In this document: one piece after another, positions 1 through 12,485 of the stretch
Layout of the letters: every line of letters begins with the position of its first letter
How positions within the stretch are numbered: the first letter of the stretch is position 1
Source: Fasciolopsis buskii
Lineage: Eukaryota; Platyhelminthes; Trematoda; Plagiorchiida; Fasciolidae
DNA length: 64,000 nt
Reading direction: 5' to 3'
Assembly: GCA_008360955.1 (NCBI GenBank)
Contig: LUCM01009327.1
Location: 24,667-88,666, forward strand
Notes under the pieces: model-generated
Databases searched by the model: none
Told to the model about the DNA's origin: nothing
Seen by the model: only the letters and a program-made list of their open reading frames with translations
Translations under genes and position numbers: made by a program

Positions 1-1809
1 TTGGACTGAGATGAATAAATTCGTTCACCCGATTACCATCATGTGCGATCGTTAAGAAAATATGCTTGTTGCCTTGCGAACTGGCCAATTATTTTGTTCA
101 AACTTCATCGCCTTCATAATTACTTCGAGTACTGTATTCGATACTTTGTGCCCATTGTTCACAACCTTGTCGTTGCGGACAAAACCTGTCGGCTTTTGGT
201 GAACATTTCAGAAGTGCCTTTTAGGAGGGAAACTACCGTGACGCAACAGCAACGGTATTCCTCAGAAGTTTTGATGGAACATTTTCTGTTGCCACAATTA
301 TGACAGTGGTCCATTCTGGAATGCACCAGGACCGGCCCGATGAATGGTCCAGGCAATTCTTTACCATATAATATTTAGGAATGAAATTAACGGTCAAAAG
401 GGGAAATTTTAAAATTCCCAGAAGCCTTCGGCTGTCAGATCAGTCAATTTGAATGGATAAGGTCACTCGAGACGAGGCAAAGTACACTTTTGTTTTTTCC
501 ATTACTGCGCCTGTCATGAATCGTTTGGCTAACCTTTTGTTTCGAAAAATGGTTGGGCGGTTTTGCACGGTACAAATTTGTGCAGAAATGAATCGATTGC
601 AACTGCCTTCTTTTGATTTCCGATTGAAAACCGCCACTTCTTGCTGTTTTGTAGGGCGTATAATTGTTTGTAAGTATAAAAATTAGTACTGTCAACCTCA
701 AATCTGCGATCCACTGTAAGTCAAAAGTCGGATTCCTCCATTTATTTCCACAGATATAATCATTATGGCATATTTGTCTTTCGGGATACATATCCGCGTG
801 GGAAACCGTGATTCAGTTCCCATTAAGCACTTCACAAGCAACAGTGAAGCAGTCATTTTTTCTGTATTTCATCCTCAGACCATACGAACTGCCACCGGAC
901 CATGTCATGTCGATTGCAGCGAAACAATAATAATAATACTAATACTAATAATAATAATAACATAAGGATTGCGGTTTAGCTCAGTGACGTTTGAATAAAG
1001 AAAGCAGGGGTAAAATGTACACCAAGTACCTTGAGCCATATCACCAAATGTGTACGGGGTATCCTCCCAAATATTCCATTGGTTTATTGGAACAGCCAAT
1101 GAGACAGAGACGCAACAGCGCTGCGCAACGGAAAATGATCTTTTTAGGCTCATGCGATAACAAATTTTAAATTTTTGCTATTCCCACTTGCAGGTGAGCA
1201 TGATATCCAGTATGTAACGCAAAACTAATTTTTGGACAAAATGGTTTTCGAGTCTGCTGGCATCAAAGTTAGAATACAAAAAGCCTTCCACTTTGACAAG
1301 AGACACTAACTGCAGTGCAGCGCAAAGTTATGTGGATAAACTGTTCGTTTTTGGGCCGATTAAAGTTTTCGGTTTTGCTTGACGTGGTTTTATGGAAGCT
1401 TCTGGGAAATCGTTTAACTCCATCATGAACACCAAACTGTTGTGCGCATAACTTTTGTCTTCGTCAAAAAGATATTTCTTCTGACTTTTTGACCTTTGCT
1501 TTTTGGAAAACATTTCCGCAGTTCATTCTATTTCATGACAGTGGACCGAGAGCCAAACTCACTTCGACTTAAGCTGCAGGCAAAACAACCGGCATGTTTC
1601 GACGGAAACAAGTACATGCATCCACATAGGATCCACGGTTCTCCCTGACGGGTCCAAGCCAAGTTCACTTGTCAGTGGACATCAGTAGAAGACCGGCTGT
1701 CTAGATGAGTCACTTTGGGTGCGACAGGATAGCAGTCTCCGAAGAAAAATCCACATTTTTCGAGCCATCATCAGCTGCTTATAAACTTGCGGTTGCGAAA
1801 TCTGGTCAT
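1..1809. other. No gene seen; one microsatellite
   Basis: Short open frames on both strands overlap each other and show AT-driven residue use. None has a recognisable domain or splice context. Confidence 0.6.
925..960. repeat. (AAT)n microsatellite
   Basis: Twelve AAT-type triplets with two ACT interruptions. Confidence 0.95.
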
Positions 1810-1985
1810 CCCGTGTCGGCGGTGACCAGGGACAAGGTCGTTGCGCTTGGACGTGAAGGTCGCGGGTTCGAATCCTCCCAATGCCGGTCAACTTTCCCAC
1901 TTGGCAGCCCTCTGCTGACCGCGGTCCCCTTCCTGAAAAATGATGTACATTGTTGTTTCAATAATAAAGGAAGTAAAAGATAAAA
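1810..1985 (+). repeat. tRNA-derived SINE, family A, copy 1
   Basis: The head holds a perfect RNA polymerase III B box, GGTTCGAATCC, at 1865-1875. The body then includes CTTGGCAGCCCTCTGCTGACC, CCTTCCTGAAAAATGATGTACA and a tail AATAAAGGAAGTAAAAGATAAA. The same order of blocks occurs in reverse at 22331-22511. The head is tRNA-like but cannot fold as a full tRNA, and the long unrelated body shows it is a SINE and not a tRNA gene. Confidence 0.8.
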
Positions 1986-2194
1986 TAATTCCTCGGAATA
2001 GTGGACAGGCTTGACCAGCAATAACTGCGATCGTTCCTAAAATTTACCTAGAGTAATGACAAGTCATACGACAGAATGGTAAGGCACATTTTCGGCATTG
2101 AAAAGTTGGCTATATTCCGTAGGTGATGACGTTAGCAGTGGTTTGGGTGCAACTAGGAGTGTTAGAGTGATCAACGGCCTCTCGCCTCTACGTA

Positions 2195-2332
2195 AAGATA
2201 CCCGAGTGGAATTGTCCCACCTTCGGTCAAGTTCTCTACTTGATAGTTCTCAGTTGGTAGCAACCCCTTTCTGAGATTGATGTGCATTTTAGTTCCGTCA
2301 ATAAAGTAAAATGCTAAAGATAAAACAGACCT
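2195..2332 (+). repeat. Degraded SINE family A copy
   Basis: The body and tail blocks are recognisable in order: CGGTCAAGTTCTCTACTTG, GGTAGCAACCCCTTTCTGA, GATGTGCATTTTAGTT, then AATAAAGTAAAATGCTAAAGA. The tRNA-like head is too diverged to call. It lies 0.2 kb downstream of copy 1 in the same orientation. Confidence 0.55.
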
Positions 2333-5300
2333 GCGATCACCGAGATCTCAAAGCGTTGTGTATCACCATGTCCAGGTTGGCTCTGCTGCTTTACAGAACA
2401 GTACAATCAAACCGGGTGTTGAAAATCTGGGATTTCAGACTTTTTACAATGCTAGTCTCAAGACATTGAACCGAATCCCCTTCTGTTCCTATCTCACCTA
2501 TTACCGTCATTCGTGAGCTTGGGCAGTCCGCGATCTCCGTGAAGCCGGCTTGCCTGCTTGCAGTAAATATAGATTAATATTTACATTATGGTTAATATTC
2601 CCAGGATTTTTTCACGTTGTTGAGACGAGTCTAGAGGTTCACTGGCTAGTTCATCAATTTAATGAAACAAAAAATAGATTTTCGGAGAAATTTAGATACA
2701 AAATCTCGTGAATAAGGAACAGATGGATTTTGTTCCAATTAGAACGGGGCATTATGGACGGCACAAATGCAAAACAACCGAAATACGACCGTTTTATATA
2801 AGGCGACACCTGGAGAAACAGTCAAAGATAAATCATTGCTGAAGAGTTTACCTGAAATATTTTTATTTGAAGTTATGGTACACAGAAAGATGTGATAAGT
2901 GCCAATCGTGCTGAATCAATACATGTAATTTTCCTCTGCTCGGAAAGAGGGTAGAAATGTGAAAGACATCTGGAGTCACACCTACACAGTGCCAACAAAG
3001 TGAATATCAAAAGCTGTAGGTTTGACACTTGAATCCATTAGTAATTTGTCCAAATCAGATCATTCATTGTCAACTGGACTGTCTGGGCAGCTCACAGTGG
3101 TTGTGGTTTCTGAGAAAAACGAGACACAGCTTTCTGATGTTCATTTTGTTGGGCTTTTCTAATCCTCGTTTTCATCTTGTTTCTGCCCAAAACCTAGTTC
3201 TGACATTTCCTCCTACTTTTACACATTGTTTGCCGCTATTTAGCGGCAGGATTTTCCGAATCGTTTATTTGATTTTTTCAAACAATCCCAGAATTTTGTT
3301 CAAAGATTCCGTACAAATAAGCTTATTGTTCGTAGCTCTTAAACCGAGACTATAAAATCAACGTCCTTATTCTCTGTCAGTCACACAGTTAGTATCATTC
3401 CCTCCAGGCAGTCCAAATATTTAGTTGTTTGTAGAACAGTAACCCATCACTTAAAACCTACAATTCTCAGGCTTAGTTTGCGCTGATTATCAGTGGAAAT
3501 GTTCTGCGTTACCCTTGTTTTATATTCTAACGGCATAAAGCATAAAATTCGGGACAGCTGACCGTGTACGGTTGCGTTTGTTCATGACTCATTGGGCTTG
3601 TTGCTGGAATCTTACACGTCAATTGGAGTAAATGTTTCATGAATTCGTCAGTTGTCCATTGTATTTGTCATCTCCCTGCTGTGATACATGTTTTCGTCAT
3701 CTTAGTACACCGTGGTGCAGTCTTGTTCAGTGAACCAAGTAAACGAATTGCTGCACACATTTTTGCATCGGGTTATTAGAGCCTATTCTTCGTGCAACCA
3801 GTGATTAGGATATACTGCCCCCAAAAGATAAATAATTATGGTCATCGTCTGTATTAATCCTACGTAGACCTTCCTCCTCGATTGTGCTTAATTTTATCAG
3901 GAAATTTGAATGTTTACTTAATGGTAGAACTGGTTGTAAAACAAACTATTCAAGTACTCAATTGGTCTCAGTCTGTATCCAACAAGTGCATGCTTAGAGT
4001 TACCGGGTCAGCCAGTAAGTCACAAACGATTTTTCCAGGAATGGTGATAACTTTGGATATTTAGGCAATGGTTTGAATAACCTAGCCACTACTTCTCTAT
4101 GTTCCTCTTTACCACGTGCACATATAAATGTATGCGTTACAAACAATCGACATTACTCAATACTTTTAGACAATAAATTTCCCCGAGCGAGAAAATGCAA
4201 GTGAATGAGACCGTATAAACGGCAACACGAAATCACGAATTCGAGTTAGGCTTCACATGCCAAAGGCTTGTCTGCTCACATTAGTTTTGCTTTACATTTA
4301 ATTGCTTACCTTGTCTGATTATCAGATAGCTGGCACCGATCAGAATACTTTAACGCTATCTCGCGACAAGGTGTGCTAACTGTTTTGTCATCGGAGTTTT
4401 ATCCAGCTCAATGCATTCAGTTTGGTATTCCATATGTAATGAGTTCCAGTGGATCGGTCTAGGACATTGCAATTCTGGTCACACTGTAATTAGTTAACTA
4501 GTCCAAGTTGGGAAATTCCTTAGTCACCGTGAATCGAACAAACCAACATTTGGCATCCCGATTACTACCCAGACAGCTGGAGTTTTTTCACTGTAATTGC
4601 AACGATTTTGGTTCAAAGTGGAGTGAATTATAAACACCAATCCTCAGTCATAATGACGAATAGGGAGACTATTCTATCAGAGAATAGATAGGCATCGGAA
4701 AGGTTTACGGTTTCTCAAAGACAGCTCCAAGTGATGGAGATATTTATACCAAGACCAAAACGGAGTGGTCAAATAGAAGAGAAATCCAACATGATGTATA
4801 CAGTGAAACGCGTGAAAGTCAATGAGGATTTCATGGAGATGCATTAATTTGGGTGCATTGGTGATAAAATGAACTCTCAGGGTAGCAGTAAGGAAAGACG
4901 GGATTGTAAATAGCTAGTCACTTTGGAAAGTTCCTTTATAATATCCCTTGAGGGGAATATCGGATTAGGCCCACTCTGAACGAGGTGATCCATTGGTAGC
5001 AGCTTACCATGATTTAAAATAATGTGCTGTGAAGTCGTTGTGACTACTGGATGGTTTAACATAATTTATTAGACAAAGCAATTTCTTCCGGGTATTTTTT
5101 ATTCCTGAATGTCACTTACGGCGTATCCTGTCACCAGCACAGAAATACTAACAGAAAACCATTGAATTGTGTCGCAAAACGTGATTGAAAGTGAATTAAT
5201 AAATAAAGATGAAAATAATTAATATCAAACCAAATTAGTTTATTCGTCAGCACATTTATGAAGTGGGATTGGATGACCTGATTAAAACTTACGGCCATTG

Positions 5301-8300
5301 CACAAGTTGCCTTAATATGTGATAAGAAGAATACTGGCAATCGGCCAAGTTGGCTGAATGGAGGGAAATTCGAGCCGTTGTTCCCGCCTCTAACGTCGAA
5401 AATAATGAGATATTGTAAACATACAATCTAAATCCGATTTCTTCCAAACAGTTTTTTGTCCTTTTGCTGTGTAGACCAAACTGGGTTTAAATTGAGCATA
5501 ACAAAATACCACCCACTGTAGCAGGCGAGATCAGTAACCAAGGTATGTTTTTTTACTTAAATGACCAATTGTAGAGTCCTACGAGACAACCTTTAGTATT
5601 AAAGCGAAACGCTCGGTTAAACAGCTTCATTTGACGTGGATGGTAATCTCATTCGACAAGCTGTCTCTTACGTTTTACATCGGTTTGCCAGTGATGTTTC
5701 AGACAATTACGTCGGAAGAATCCTTTGGGAGCCGTTTTTAACAGAATGTATCTGCAAATAACTGGTACGGTGGGATAACATACACACATCTGATTGCTGT
5801 CTTAGTCATGATCTGGCATCGTCCGTCACCAAACACATGATTACGTCTAGACACTGAGCCTGTCTATTTCCGTCACGAAAAGTCTCATTGCTGGGTCGCA
5901 ATCCCTATTGCCTGATATCAGGTGAGAAGTTTCCGGTTTGGTTACTAGAATCCATGGTATGGGTTTAGAAACAACTGGCACATTCATTCATCTGTGCTGC
6001 ATTTGACTTTGCTTTAGCAAACTGAATATCTATGAGGCCAAACCTGAATATGCGTGGTTTTTCTTGTTACTGCCGTTACCAAGGTGATTTCTGGTCAACA
6101 CATAATTGTTATGCGTGAGTGATCCGAAAAGTGCAAATGTCATTGCTTGTGCGGTTTTTTTGTAAATGCCCAAAATTGTATTGATTTGCGCAGCCATCGA
6201 TTCCTCTGTGATTAATCGTGATCTAACGATTTCTGAGGAAACAGTTAAAAATGAAATTACGTTGAATGTAATATATGAACTGAAATCGGATAATTTTGAG
6301 ATGAAATTCCTCGGATCTACTGACAGCTAAATAGTCATCTGTCCTACTGATTCAAAACAGCTTATCAACGAGAGATTGTGGCAAGAAGTCGATCAAAGGA
6401 ACCTTTTTAATGGTTGTTTTTTTTGCAAATTTCCAACAGTAAGGCTGTCACTTTATAAAACACCATCAAACAAAATCTTCCTTCCTATTTTGCGGAAGTC
6501 CTGACACTTTCACGTGTCATTCTTGTTGTTCCACAAACCCCAGGTACATCCTCATTTTCTTATTGTCATTTTGCTAGTATGAGCTCAAAATGTTACTCAT
6601 ATTGCACAAAATGGTATTCTATGTGTCTGTGCCATAAGACTAAGTTCTCATTACTTTAGGAAACCCGTGGTTCTTTGATTTGGTTGTCGAATGTGTATTC
6701 TATCATTCACATTCATCTAAATGTGTTTTACAAATCTGACAGAAACCGGACGAATACGGTGCCGCTGCTGTTTACTTCCTAGAAAGTCAAACCTAGCTTT
6801 ATCTGTAGGGCGTGCAAATGGCCGACGATTCAGTTACAGTGGGTAACGCTTCTCAGAAAAAGACTAGTTATAGTAAGAAAGCACTGGTCAGTGACCACAG
6901 TTTTTAGAGTTAATTGTTCAAGTGTTTGGTGTGGCCTGGAAGAAGGGTGATATTTGCAATGGCTCACCAATTATGAGGACCTAAGTGACGATTCGGAGTT
7001 CACTCAGCAATCGTTCGTCGACTGTCGTCCATTTCGAGATACTGTGTAGACTCATTTTACAGTGGACGGAAGAGTAAGATTATGTTGACTAAAATACCAA
7101 GTTTCGTGTTAAGAAAAACAGTTGTTTACTATTTTAATCAGTATTCTGAACGGCCCCATAAAGTTGATAAAGACGAAACGTCCGGTGGTATGTTCTTTAC
7201 GGTCAGCATTGTTTTATTCGAAACTGCCAACTTCATATATTTCAGGCGGTTACTGCCGAAACGGAACGCAATTAAAGTAGGTTATTTTAATGAAGAAAGA
7301 GATAATTAACTGGTTGGCAAGTCGGGGTTTAACCTGTATTCTCCTATGTACCCAGAGTAAAGTTCTCAGACTATGCCTCTTGATTCAAGAAAATTTCTGA
7401 TGGAGGCAAAAGTTGTTTGTACATACGATGCTGAATACCGGGCCACTCAATCTGAGTTAACCAAATTATTCACTGGAAAAAAAGAACTCAGTCAAAGCCA
7501 CTGAAGAATCCGGAACATAATACGATACCATTATTGGAAACAGTAATCATATCTAGCAAATTGGGCTAAGTTGACCGCTGTCAGGTAGCAGTTCAAGCAA
7601 GGGGGTAGGTCAGACGCTCAAACAAGCATCGAAGCTTAAATCACGAGGCCTGAGGTGCGGATCACACAGAAACGTGTGGGTAAAAGATGCTAGCTTGACA
7701 AAACTGGCAGGTGCGTGAACTCGTTCGAAAGTGACAACAAAGCAGATAGGTTTGCACCGGTGGTTAATAATTTCCTTTCAATACTGACAAGAAAAGTACA
7801 CCAGGTAGCCGACCACGACCATCAATAGTCCCAAGGAATTATAAACAGAAACCAGGGGGGATAACTGATGTGATTTTTTGGAAGCCCTATGCTTCTCATT
7901 GATTTTGGAAATTGGTGTTCAGGTTAGCCTAAAGCTTTGCTTCCCAGGAATTTTCAATCGCTGGGCTTGGTGTTTAGATTGAAATATTTTCATCAACAGT
8001 GTCCGCGAAGTTGCCCCACTGCCTTTCGGTGGAGATAGCATGTTGAACACAGTAAACAGGTTACTTGTTGTAGAGGCCGAAAAATGTTGGCTTTTAATGA
8101 CCAAATATTTACGAAAAGTTGTCATTTTTCGGCTGACCACATTAGATGTTCACTAGTACGCCTGCCACCACGATCAGTTAGTCATAAAAACGAATCCAGA
8201 TCTGAATCTTTCATTAATCTTGCAAAATAAAATGGATTCGTTTCCGCAAACTGACAACAGTCACGAGTACAACGGAATTTGAAAACTGCGAGTATTAATA

Positions 8301-10580
8301 GCTACCGTTTACATGCAGTACTAACATGCTATATTTCTAGCTTTGGCCCATTTGTACCTCATTGGAGTGGCAAGTGATTCCAACTTTAACATGCCTGTAA
8401 AACAGGTGGGCAAGCAAGAAGCTATTTCAAAGTATATAACTGTTCGTGCAATTGAACGATCTTTTTTCGTCCTTTCCGTATGAACAAAATTTGTCAATGC
8501 AACTCGAATCTGACGAACCTCGCAGAAGCTGGAACAAGTCGGATAAACGGTAGCGCTAAATGAAATTACTCAGTAGTCGAATCTGAATGTCTCTGAGTCG
8601 AGGATGTGATAAAAAAAGTCCTTACGGCATAAAACCGTCAATTTTCTAAAACCATCGATGAGCGTTATCGATCGAGCGGTTTGAGGAGTAGCGAATGCCA
8701 GTTACGACCGTACGAGGATAACATGAAGACAAGGTGATAGACGGATCGAAACAAAAGACCAACGTTCTGTGCGCATTTGTTGGTTGAAAACGGGTGAACC
8801 AGTTCCGAACCGGGGAATGATATGTCAAGGCATGATTTCGATTTTTATCTGCCAGCGTTTTTCCAAGGAGGCTGATGGACCAAGTACATTGCGTTTCGAA
8901 TAGTCAAACTAAAAAAGGATGGTAACCATGACAAATTTATTACCGTGACAGTTTTGGGCTAGGAAAACTGAAACCGAGTATGGTAGACATGGGGAAGGCA
9001 ATTTAGAAAATGTTATACGTTTATGCAATTATTCTACTCCAATGCAACGTGATTAATGATGTTGCCCAGCAATGGTACTCGGAGTCGTCCACACAAAAAC
9101 TACTAGATTGTTTCGAGGATTTCACAAAGCTTGATTATTCTTCGAATAATTTGACTGTGCGAAATGAAGTAGAAAATCAAAAAGTCAAAAATAATCCGGG
9201 AAATCAGTGGATTTCTCAATCTGTTTCTGATAGGTAAAACACGATCTATACTACGCTAAATATGCCTACTCAGAGCTTGTTAATGAGGCCACCGCTATGT
9301 ATGCGCCAAGATGCACTACTTTAGCAGTTTATAATGTTATGACAGTTAATACGACATCCATTATGCTATCATCATCCTCTTCGGGGTAAGGCATCCCCGA
9401 ACTTGCTGCTTTTTAAATCAACGGCAGAATAAATGAAGAGTTGAGTGCCACCGGGAACAAGGTCCGCTAACAGTCGATCGGGACAGACATAAATGAAACT
9501 CGTGCTCCGGATTAGCTCAATGAAATTCTGGATGTAACAGCTACATTTCTGCAACACGCAAGCATGAGCGTTTTTCTATGTTCCTTAGTATTTCTTCTGG
9601 ATCGGGATCCCTTGAGACCGCACCACGGACATTTGGTGCATAATTAATGAAATTAGTGACTAACCTGAACCAGTTGTTTCTTGACTCTCAAAGAACTGCA
9701 CATCAACGGTAATAACCGTCGGTCACAAAATCAAGCAACGGATAAGTGTGAGTTTCGTCCGAAAGCAATGACTGGCATTCCCGGACAAAGACTCGTGCAT
9801 GGTTCTCAGCCACTTATATGAGCACCTTGTGGTCAAAATAATTTGGATCATAGAAATAGAAACACTGGGAGAAATCAGACGTTGCAGCTAGGTCTTAATA
9901 GCAAGCAATTGGGCAAGGGGTTAAAATTAGTGATCACGTGTTTCGATAATGAGCATTGAACTGGCTTGAACTGTAGCTTTCTCTGATTCATGTTAAACCA
10001 ACTGATAACAAGTTTCCAGAAAACTGGACTGTCGGGAATCGTGCAAATGATCGGTGATGAAGGGGTTCAAGCCCACTGTTTTAACCACTTTTCTTTGACT
10101 TTATTCGCCAAATTTATCACGTCCTTTTCTTATGAACAATCAGTAAGTTTGAAATCCTGTGCTCGACTAAAGAGGAAACTCAGTATAGTTTATTAGTACT
10201 ATCGAGGAGCTCTTGAAACATTCAACCATATTCTGGTTTGATTCCCCTCTTGTATTTAGGATTGTGACTATTACTGTCTCCAATAAGCGGAACTGCCACA
10301 ACAATGGAACTCATATGTAAAGGTTTATTCCTTGTTGTTTGGGTTTTTCGCATTTTTCCACTGACCTGTTTCTTTTCTGCGGATGCAATCGGGTCCGTCT
10401 TCGTCCCTTATGCGACACTACCAGACGCCGTTTTATTGCCCTTAGTACAATTTCACCTGTCGATCGGTGTGACTCACTGATTGCGTATAGTTGCTGAACG
10501 CTAATTGTCGTCCGTCTGTTGACAGAGTTTCCTGTCTGGCTCTGTGGTAGGTTTCTGTTTATGTTTTCCGGCTAATCCAA
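2333..10580. other. No gene recognised
   Basis: About 8 kb of AT-rich DNA with no long frame. A 75-codon frame at 7082-7309 has an internal AG acceptor-like tract (ending near 7242) followed by GCGGTTACTGCCGAAACGG and a GTAGGT donor-like site, so a small exon is conceivable. I see no family resemblance. Confidence 0.5.
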
Positions 10581-10752
10581 ATGAATTGTCAATATCGAAC
10601 TTGTCCATGAGAACCATGGGAGCACTGTTCACTTGTTTTCTTCATGCTAATAATTATCAACAGCGCATATCCATCTCGCCGGAAATGGGAAGCGAATCCG
10701 GGACAAACAATTGTGAGTCGAACGCCATAGCGATTATGTTAATTGGTTTGAT
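10581..10752 (-). repeat. SINE-like family B copy (tRNA-headed)
   Basis: Read on the minus strand it has GCGTTCGACTC, then CCCGGATTCGC (a diverged B box), GAGATGGATATGCGCTGTTG, ATAATTATTAGCATGAAG and GATATTGACAATTCAT. These blocks match the copies near 10.9, 25.8, 36.5 and 52.4 kb. Confidence 0.6.
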
Positions 10753-10904
10753 TCCCAGTGGTTCATTTAAAATCAACATTACGTGACGCAGCGACCATAT
10801 CCGTTGCTCGATTTTACAGGCTATAGACCTTTAAACGTATCAGGTGAACGAATTCCATGAGGGGCCAAACCTCTACCGCTAATCTTCGATAACCCATTAC
10901 AAAT

Positions 10905-11093
10905 CAGCTTAGCTAGCACAACGGCTACGGCGTTCGACTCAAAGTCGTTCTTCCCAGATCAGCGTCCCAGTTCGGGGGCGATAGATATGCATTGCTCACC
11001 ATTTCTAACAAGAATGAAACAGCTACGTGGTGCTTTCGTGACCTTCAATGGAAATTTGAATGTTGCCACTACACGGCGAATCATTGGGAAAAT
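10905..11093 (+). repeat. SINE-like family B copy (tRNA-headed)
   Basis: GGCGTTCGACTCAAAGTCG, a B-box-like segment, GCGTCCCAGTTCGGGGGCGA, TAGATATGCATTGCTCA, CTAACAAGAATGAAACAGCT and CGGCGAATCATTGGG follow in family order. The internal direct resemblance to a tRNA D-to-T arm region suggests a tRNA-derived SINE. It lies 150 bases from an opposite-strand copy at 10581-10752. Confidence 0.65.
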
Positions 11094-12448
11094 CTGCTCC
11101 TGAAGAAAATATATATGTACAGATGCATGTATACATATACCTATCCTGTCCTCGTCAGCATGCAACGCGGAATTCCCACTGTCAATTTTCCCCTTTAACT
11201 GACGCTTAGTAACACTCAAACACCTTGAAACCTGAAGTGCATCGGTTTTGTTTTAACAACTCTCATCAAAAGCCTATTTATCCGGTCAGCTATCATGTAA
11301 CTTGACTTATCGTGGTGCCAAGCTATCATTCTAAAAATAGCCAAAGTAGGTCATGAAAAAGGACTACCAGACAGAAATGTTTTTTTTTCTGCTCTGATAA
11401 TTATTCAACTGGCTCAGTCATAGTTCACGTGAAATGGTTTATTTTGTCACCTGACCGTAATTGACTAGTGGATGGGAGAAATGTGCATTGGAAACAAATG
11501 GCAAATTACAGATGTCAGAGTAAAATTTGAAACCCATCGAAGATGGTTTACTTTACCCGATACTTTGTGTTGGATACAATTCACCTAACGTCACAGTACA
11601 CAAGCTTGATGAACTCAATGTGGATCCCCGCGGGCAGTTGACAGATGTGCGGTGGCATGTGTTCGGTTTGAACTTGGCCACACCAGCGGAAGAAAAGTGG
11701 ACTGGACAATTACCGGTCGGTCACGTGAACCGTCTGCGAGTATCATGGTGGTAAACCTCATGGCGCTGCTCTCATTTCAAAGGTTCATGTGACATATCAC
11801 GTGAACTCATGCTAAAATACCGTAAATTAGTTTAACGAGAAAATAAACTGTGACAAAAACTGATACCAGGATTTTCTAGAACCATGTTCAGAAATTTGCT
11901 TTATTTTGTTAAACTTGTACATGTAAGTGGAACCTCGATATTTCCTTGAATAGATGATATACATCGACGATCACTTTAGTCATGGGTTATAAATTCATTA
12001 GCCCGTCGTGCTTTCAAAGTCGTATAGAAATTAACTGATAACCCAGTAATCGACTGATCATGTAGAATTTTCCTGATAATTAACGGCATTCCCCGTCCGG
12101 TATTACGACAGCCTTGTTCTATATAAATTTGGTTATTCTGCGATAGTCACCTGTTTGTTAGTTCCAGTAGTCTATTCAAAACTCAACTGCAGTTTATATT
12201 TTACCAACCACGTTTTGTAGTACTCGTTCTTATTACTTTGTCTTAGTTGCGTTGGACCCGGGTAAGACAAGAACGTTTCTGTTGAGAAGGCACAGAAAAA
12301 ATAGAGAAGCAAAACATTTTAGACAGAGGATACGTGCTACTGAAATCTTAAATCCGGTTCAGCTATCGACAAGAACCGGAAAATATTGGGTGGCAGGTTC
12401 AACTGGCCAAACGCTTTGTTCTGTTTCGATATAAGGGGAACATGACTG

Positions 12449-12449
<1 letters not shown>

Positions 12450-12481
<32 letters not shown>
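12450..12481. repeat. (CA)16 microsatellite
   Basis: Sixteen uninterrupted CA dinucleotides, the longest perfect simple repeat in the window. Confidence 0.98.

Positions 12482-12485
<4 letters not shown>

Noticed and set aside
1815..1890. tRNA gene on the plus strand (perfect B box)
   Set aside because: The sequence does not fold into a complete cloverleaf as far as I can pair it, and the same head is joined to a long shared body in a second copy at 22331-22511, so it is a SINE.
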